From NCBI GenBank assembly GCA_002336725.1, contig DDEO01000035.1:1-7647 (forward strand): a stretch of DNA of 7,647 nucleotides. The letters are read 5' to 3'. Of this stretch, positions 3,737 through 7,647 are shown in pieces (positions within the stretch are counted from its first letter, which is position 1; every line of letters begins with the position of its first letter). The notes below the pieces were generated by a model. It made no database searches, was not told the origin of the DNA, and was given only the letters and a program-made list of their open reading frames with translations. The translations under genes were made by a program, and so were the position numbers. This DNA is from Bacteroidetes bacterium UBA1952 (lineage in GTDB: Bacteria > Bacteroidota > Bacteroidia > Chitinophagales > Chitinophagaceae).

Positions 3737-6640
3737 GACTTTTTGCTTCGCTGCGCCCTGCCCCAGAAAAGTCGCCAGCTTCACGCGCTGCGCCTCGCCG
3801 CCCGAAAGCGTATCAGAGCTTTGGCCGAGCTTGATATAGCCCAGTCCCACGTCGGAAAGCGGCTTCAGGGCCTTCACGATTTTCTTCTCGTCTTTGAAAA
3901 ACTGAAGGGCTTCATCCACGCTCATCTCCAGCACATCAAAAACGTTTTTGGTGCCGTAGGTTACTTCCAGCACCTCGTCTTTGAAGCGGCGACCTTTGCA
4001 GCTTTCGCACAGCAGGTGGACATCGGCCAGAAACTGCATCTCTACAATCACCTCTCCATCGCCCTTGCAGGTGTCGCAACGGCCCCCGTCGGTGTTAAAC
4101 GAAAAGTGCTTGCCTTCAAAACCGCGCATCTTCGCCAGCGGCTGCTTCTCAAACAACTTGCGGATTTCGTCCCAGGCCTTCACATAGGTTACCGGGTTGG
4201 AGCGCGAAGACTTGCCAATAGGGTTTTGATCTACCAACTCCACGCCGGCAAGCTGACCGAGGTCGCCGGTGAGGGCGCGGTGCAGGCCGGGGCGGTCGGT
4301 GCCGGTGCCAAAATGTTTTTGCAGCGCCGGAAACAGCGTGCCTTTTATCAGCGTTGTTTTGCCACTTCCGGAAATTCCGGAAACTACCGTCAAAACGCCC
4401 AGCGGAATGTCCACCGTGATGTCTTTAAGGTTGTGCTGCCGTGCGCCTTCGAGGTGCAGATTCCCCTTGGGCGTGCGCTTTTTTTCCGGAATTTCAATCT
4501 CCAATTCGCCGGAAAGATATTGTCCGGTCAGGCTTTTGGGGTTGGAGACGATGGCTTCGTAATCGCCTTCGGCCACCACTTCGCCACCGAGGTAAGAGGC
4601 CAGCGGCCCCATATCAATGATGTGGTCGGCTTCGCGCATCATCATTTCGTCGTGCTCCACGACCACCACGGTATTGCCCAGGTCGCGCAGGTTTTTGAGT
4701 ACGCCGATGAGGCGGGCCGTGTCGCGCGGGTGGAGGCCAATGCTCGGCTCGTCGAGGATGTAGAGCGAGTCGGTGAGGTTGGAGCCGAGGAATTTCGTCA
4801 GCTGAATGCGCTGGCTTTCGCCGCCGGAGAGTGTGTTGGCCGTGCGGTTCAGCGTCAGGTAGCCGAGGCCCACATCGAGCAGCGTTTTGATGCGTTGGTT
4901 GATTTCTATAAGGATGCGCCGCGCAATTTGCTGTTCGGCCTCGCTGAGGTGAATATTTTCAAACCAGGCGGCCAAATCCGAAACCGGCATTTTGAGCAGG
5001 TCGGCAATCGTGGCACCGCTCACCTTCACATACAGGGCTTCTTTGCGCAGCCGCGAGCCGTGGCATTCATGACACAAGGTGCGACCGCGGTAGCGCGCCT
5101 GCATAATCCGGTATTGGATCTTATAGAGATTCTCCGACACCATCTGAAAGAAATCTTTGATGCCCTGCACGCGCCCGCCGCCGTTCCAGAGCAGGTCGTA
5201 TTCTTCCCTTGTGAGGTCCATCACCGGCTTATGAACTGGAAAGTCCATCTTTGCGCCCTGCCGCACAAAATCGTCTTTCCAGAGGCCCATTTTCTCGCCT
5301 TTCCACGGGGCCACCGCGCCTTCATACACCGATAATCTTTTGTCGGGAATCACCAAATCCGGGTCGATGCCCAGAACCATACCAAAGCCTTCGCAGGTGG
5401 GGCAGGCCCCAATTGGGTTGTTGGGCGAAAACAGGTTGGGAGTCGGCTCTTCGAAAGTGATGTCGTCGCGCTCGAAGCGGGAGTTGAAGTGGTGCAGGCC
5501 GGCCCCATCCCCGGCCCTTCCCCGAAGGGGAAGGGTGACAGCAGACGTACTCGCATTTTCCGTAGCTTTTCCCAAACCTACGTTTTCCGAGGCTCCCCCT
5601 CCTTCGGAGGGAGTTGGGGGGAGGCATTCTACAAAGCAATCGCCGTCGCTTTCATAAAAAGCCGTTTGTACTGAGTCGGCAATGCGGTGCAGGTCGTCTT
5701 CGTCAAAGTCTTTCACCACCAGCCGGTCGAGGAGCAGGTAGGCATCGTGCTGCCACATCGGCTTTGCGCTCTTCGAAGCCTTGGAAGCCTTGCTTTTTTG
5801 TAGCCAGAACGCCTTGGTTTCTTCCGGAAGCTCGTTTATGATAACGTCTGTAACGCCCATCGGCGAGGCGCTTTGTTCCACCTCTTCGGCGGCGGTCGGC
5901 AGCGGACCAATCAGGTCTTCGATGCGCACCATGCCGGTCGCGGGGTTATACACCCGTGTAAACCCTTTTTGCAGCAATACGTTCAGCTCTTCGGGCAGAC
6001 TGCGCCCGTAGCGGGTAAACAGCGGCGCGAGGATATATACGTGGCTGCCATGTGGCTGATTCTGGATAAACGTTACCACATCGCTTACCGTATCTTTCTT
6101 AACCTCTTCACCGCTCACCGGCGAATACGTCCGGCCCACGCGCGCAAAGAGCAGGCGCAGGTAATCGCCGATTTCGGTCATGGAACCCACAGTGGAGCGC
6201 GGCGTGCGGCTCGTTACTTTTTGCTCGATGGCGATGGCCGGACAAATGCCCCGGATATAATCCACATCGGGCTTGTCCATACGGGCGAGAAACTGGCGGG
6301 CGTAGGCGCTGAGGCTTTCGGCGTAGCGGCGCTGCCCTTCGGCAAAGAGCGTATCCATCGTGAGCGAGGATTTTCCGGAACCCGATACGCCGGTAACCAC
6401 CACGAGCTTGTTGCGCGGAATGGCTACGTCCACGTTCTTGAGGTTGTGCATCCGTGCGCCTTTAATAAAAATGGCATCGTCGGTAGCAGCGGGCAAAACT
6501 TCTTCCTTCAGAGGTGCTGGGGCGGCGGGGGAAAGCCCCTCCGCTGTGCCCCAACCGCAGGTCGGGGGAGGGGTTGGGGAGGCCTTTTCTTTCTTCTTTG
6601 CAGGGGCTTTTTTCTTCGTAGAAATCGTCTTTTCGGTCAT
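3482..6640 (-). CDS. uvrA: UvrABC excinuclease subunit A, with extra repeat-derived segments
   Basis: UvrA is the damage-sensing ATPase of nucleotide excision repair. It scans DNA as a dimer and loads UvrB. All hallmarks are present: Walker A GVSGSGKSS (residues 84-92) and GISGSGKTT (755-763), signatures LSGGES (604-609) and LSGGEA (945-950), Walker B LYILDEPSIGLH (626-637) and LFIFDEPTTGLH (969-980), and zinc-binding CDTC (855-858) paired with CESC (878-881), plus CPTC (413-416) and CHEC (523-526). At 1052 aa it is about 100 residues longer than common UvrA (about 940-950). The excess includes an N-terminal extension of roughly 55 residues and about 41 residues (340-380) inserted before the HHFNSRFE...PNLFSPNNP block. 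Both contain sequence from dispersed palindromic repeats, in frame. Conserved domains are otherwise unbroken, so the protein is probably functional. The start at 6640 is the first Met and carries a Lys-rich leader. An in-frame start nearer the conserved DDAIFIKGARMHNLKN is not obvious. Confidence 0.96.
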   Translation of the reverse strand: MTEKTISTKKKAPAKKKEKASPTPPPTCGWGTAEGLSPAAPAPLKEEVLPAATDDAIFIKGARMHNLKNVDVAIPRNKLVVVTGVSGSGKSSLTMDTLFAEGQRRYAESLSAYARQFLARMDKPDVDYIRGICPAIAIEQKVTSRTPRSTVGSMTEIGDYLRLLFARVGRTYSPVSGEEVKKDTVSDVVTFIQNQPHGSHVYILAPLFTRYGRSLPEELNVLLQKGFTRVYNPATGMVRIEDLIGPLPTAAEEVEQSASPMGVTDVIINELPEETKAFWLQKSKASKASKSAKPMWQHDAYLLLDRLVVKDFDEDDLHRIADSVQTAFYESDGDCFVECLPPTPSEGGGASENVGLGKATENASTSAVTLPLRGRAGDGAGLHHFNSRFERDDITFEEPTPNLFSPNNPIGACPTCEGFGMVLGIDPDLVIPDKRLSVYEGAVAPWKGEKMGLWKDDFVRQGAKMDFPVHKPVMDLTREEYDLLWNGGGRVQGIKDFFQMVSENLYKIQYRIMQARYRGRTLCHECHGSRLRKEALYVKVSGATIADLLKMPVSDLAAWFENIHLSEAEQQIARRILIEINQRIKTLLDVGLGYLTLNRTANTLSGGESQRIQLTKFLGSNLTDSLYILDEPSIGLHPRDTARLIGVLKNLRDLGNTVVVVEHDEMMMREADHIIDMGPLASYLGGEVVAEGDYEAIVSNPKSLTGQYLSGELEIEIPEKKRTPKGNLHLEGARQHNLKDITVDIPLGVLTVVSGISGSGKTTLIKGTLFPALQKHFGTGTDRPGLHRALTGDLGQLAGVELVDQNPIGKSSRSNPVTYVKAWDEIRKLFEKQPLAKMRGFEGKHFSFNTDGGRCDTCKGDGEVIVEMQFLADVHLLCESCKGRRFKDEVLEVTYGTKNVFDVLEMSVDEALQFFKDEKKIVKALKPLSDVGLGYIKLGQSSDTLSGGEAQRVKLATFLGQGAAKQKVLFIFDEPTTGLHFNDIKKLLQSFNALIDEGHSILVIEHNTDVIKSADWVIDLGPEGGEGGGYLMYEGVPEGMKEVKESATGAYL
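5500..5623 (-). repeat. In-frame composite palindromic repeat inside uvrA (residues 340-380)
   Basis: On the coding strand this segment joins a type 1 hairpin (CTCCCTCC, loop GAA, GGAGGGGGAG; 5593-5613), the GGAAAACGTA boundary (5579-5588), a linker, and the type 2 element (5500-5549). The last part matches intergenic 627-676 at 49 of 50 bases. The segment encodes a Pro/Gly/Ser/Ala-rich stretch (LPPTPSEGGG to RGRAGDGAG) with no stop, between conserved UvrA blocks. Its length is close to a multiple of three (41 codons), which preserves the frame. Confidence 0.85.
6523..6585 (-). repeat. In-frame type 1 palindromic repeat in the uvrA N-terminal extension (residues 20-40)
   Basis: On the coding strand GCCTCCCCAACCCCTCC (6567-6583) and GGAGGGGCTTTCCCC (6528-6542) match the arms of the intergenic hairpin at 441-476, with one gap and one mismatch. 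A 24-base loop replaces GAA. It encodes a Pro-rich, low-complexity peptide (SPTPPPTCGWGTAEGLSP) ahead of the conserved ATPase domain. Confidence 0.65.
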
Positions 6641-6658
6641 GGTTTACAGGTAAGTACG

Positions 6659-6666
6659 CAAAAATA
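6659..6666 (-). promoter_or_regulatory. Candidate Bacteroidota -7 promoter element for uvrA
   Basis: On the minus strand TATTTTTG matches TAnnTTTG exactly and lies 18 bases before the uvrA ATG, implying a very short leader. A TTG at 6697-6699 is too far away to serve as a normal -33 element. A TTCCGGAA octamer lies directly upstream (6670-6677). Confidence 0.4.
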
Positions 6667-6775
6667 CCTTTCCGGAATTTCAGCGCACCATCTTAACAAG
6701 AAAAGGATGCCTTTGTTTGATGACGGTGGGGCAGACGTTTTCCGGAAAATCAGCGCCTCACACAGCGGTAGGCGT

Positions 6776-7489
6776 TCATGCCGACAGTTCTTTTGCCTGG
6801 GCGTGCATTCCCTGCAAATGGAAGTACACTTTTGCCGTAGCCAGCACGTCTTTTTCGCAGTAGTGCGCAATACGCGTCAGATTCTTTTCTTCCCAAAAAA
6901 CGCGGGTTACATCGGCACCCGAAATATCGTCTTTGGGGGTGGAGATGCCGAGCAATTCGCAGAGCAGCGACAGCCGGATATATGCCTTTATATCGCCAAA
7001 CTGCCAGAGATGAAGCGTGTCCTGATGCAAAATTTCCCAGGGCTTTTTCCCTTGCAGTTTCAGGCATTTGGGTAGGCTCATGCCCTGTACAATCATGCGG
7101 CGGCCTATGAAAGGAATGTCAAACTCGCGGATGTTGTGGCCCACAAATACTGGCTCGCCGCGCTTGTCGGCAAAGCTGCCCAGGGCATGGCAGAAGCTAT
7201 CCAGCAGGGCCTTTTCGTCTTCGCCATAAAAAGATTTCAGGTGGAGTTGCAGGGGTTCCGCTTCGTCGTGCAGCCAGCCGATAGTGATGCACACAATCCG
7301 CCCAAACTCCGCGAGTATGGCGGCCTTATCATAATAGATGGTGCCGGCATCATCGCCGGCTTCTTCGCGCCATTTTTGCGTGGCCTTGTGCTGCCACTCG
7401 CGTTGCATCCCTTCCGAAAGCTCCTCAAAACTGGCCTTGCCCGAAGCGGTCTCAATATCTATAAACAGAAGGCTTTTGAGATTTTGCAT
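6776..7489 (-). CDS. DEDDy-type 3'-5' exonuclease, PolB exonuclease-like
   Basis: The 237-aa protein carries the three exonuclease motifs of the DnaQ-like superfamily: Exo I LLFIDIETA (Asp11, Glu13), Exo II FVGHNIREFDIPFIGRR (Asp124) and Exo III YCEKDVLAT (Tyr210, Asp214). These four acidic residues would hold two catalytic metal ions, and the Tyr places it in the DEDDy group. The layout and the long segment between Exo I and II fit the 'predicted 3'-5' exonuclease related to the exonuclease domain of PolB' family (PF10108), which stands alone without a polymerase domain. It likely trims DNA 3' ends in repair, but the precise substrate is unknown. It lies 135 bases upstream of uvrA on the same strand, so a shared repair role is possible, though uvrA has its own promoter-like element. 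The start at 7489 leaves only seven residues before the first strand, as in relatives. No Shine-Dalgarno is evident. Confidence 0.88.
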   Translation of the reverse strand: MQNLKSLLFIDIETASGKASFEELSEGMQREWQHKATQKWREEAGDDAGTIYYDKAAILAEFGRIVCITIGWLHDEAEPLQLHLKSFYGEDEKALLDSFCHALGSFADKRGEPVFVGHNIREFDIPFIGRRMIVQGMSLPKCLKLQGKKPWEILHQDTLHLWQFGDIKAYIRLSLLCELLGISTPKDDISGADVTRVFWEEKNLTRIAHYCEKDVLATAKVYFHLQGMHAQAKELSA

Positions 7490-7647
7490 AGTGCTGCTTC
7501 AGAAAAGGTTGAACGATGCCGGAATTTTAACGAAAGTAGTGAAAAATCCCATGAAAGAATTTGGCAAAGACACACTGCGGGTACATGACAGATAGCATCT
7601 CCGGCAAACCCGCCGCGGCGGGCGCAGCGGCGCAGAGAAAAAGCTGC
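7490..7647. other. Right-edge region with no supported gene
   Basis: This holds the upstream region of the exonuclease gene. TACTTTCG on the minus strand (7531-7538) is one base from the TAnnTTTG -7 pattern. A perfect 14-bp GC palindrome, CCCGCCGCGGCGGG, sits at 7609-7622. An ATG at 7585 opens a + strand frame that is still open at the window edge (MTDSISGKPAAAG...), but 21 residues are too few to judge. GGCGCAGCGGCGCAGAG at 7621-7637 resembles the 'ctctgcgtctctgcg' repeats seen near 760-818. Confidence 0.3.

Noticed and set aside
3434..5335. A 633-codon open frame on the + strand
   Set aside because: It lies opposite uvrA, whose minus-strand product has every expected motif. The + strand frame is Ala/His/Val-rich with no recognisable domain and also appears over the uvrA duplicate, as expected for an antisense shadow in GC-rich DNA.
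5873..7075. A 400-codon open frame on the + strand
   Set aside because: It runs antisense through uvrA, the intergenic gap and the exonuclease gene, has no domain signature, and reads through repeat DNA.

Overview
The window looks like a chromosomal segment of a Bacteroidota bacterium, possibly of the Saprospirales/Chitinophagales type. This is an inference from several signs. Starts have no clear Shine-Dalgarno sequence. Two genes have upstream matches to the Bacteroidota -7 promoter element TAnnTTTG. The UvrA sequence style fits, and so do the GC-rich dispersed hairpin repeats between and inside genes. No RNA gene, CRISPR array, transposase or integrase is visible.

Layout, left to right. 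(1) Positions 3-440 (+): C-terminal part of a membrane zinc metallopeptidase (YugP-like), cut by the window edge. (2) Positions 441-891: about 450 bp with no credible gene, packed with short repeats. These are several perfect or near-perfect GC hairpins, a 28-bp direct repeat, a 17-bp direct repeat of the 'ctctgcgtctctgcg' type, and an 18-bp perfect palindrome touching a candidate promoter. (3) Positions 892-2295 (+): a CstB-like persulfide dioxygenase fused to one degenerate and one intact rhodanese domain, ended by a strong bidirectional terminator (2374-2408). (4) Positions 2471-3481: an insertion-like block on the minus strand, holding a broken duplicate of the uvrA 3' end and a HicB/HicA-type toxin-antitoxin pair. 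(5) Positions 3482-6640 (-): a full-length but enlarged uvrA (1052 aa). (6) Positions 6776-7489 (-): a DEDDy 3'-5' exonuclease of the PolB-exonuclease-like family. (7) Positions 7490-7647: an upstream region with no supported gene.

The most striking observations are these. First, UvrA carries two in-frame segments made of the same palindromic repeats that sit in the 441-700 intergenic region. One 50-bp stretch is 49/50 identical between uvrA and the intergenic region. This resembles the protein-coding palindromic elements described in Rickettsia. Second, hicBA sits exactly between the intact uvrA 3' end and a second, decayed copy of that end, which fits integration by a single crossover or a nested duplication. 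Third, the octamer TTCCGGAA occurs 13 times in 7.6 kb, in three reading phases and between genes, so it looks like a genome-wide highly iterated palindrome comparable in kind to cyanobacterial HIP1.

Functionally, the exonuclease and uvrA are codirectional and could both serve DNA repair. The persulfide dioxygenase belongs to sulfide/persulfide detoxification and has no visible link to them.
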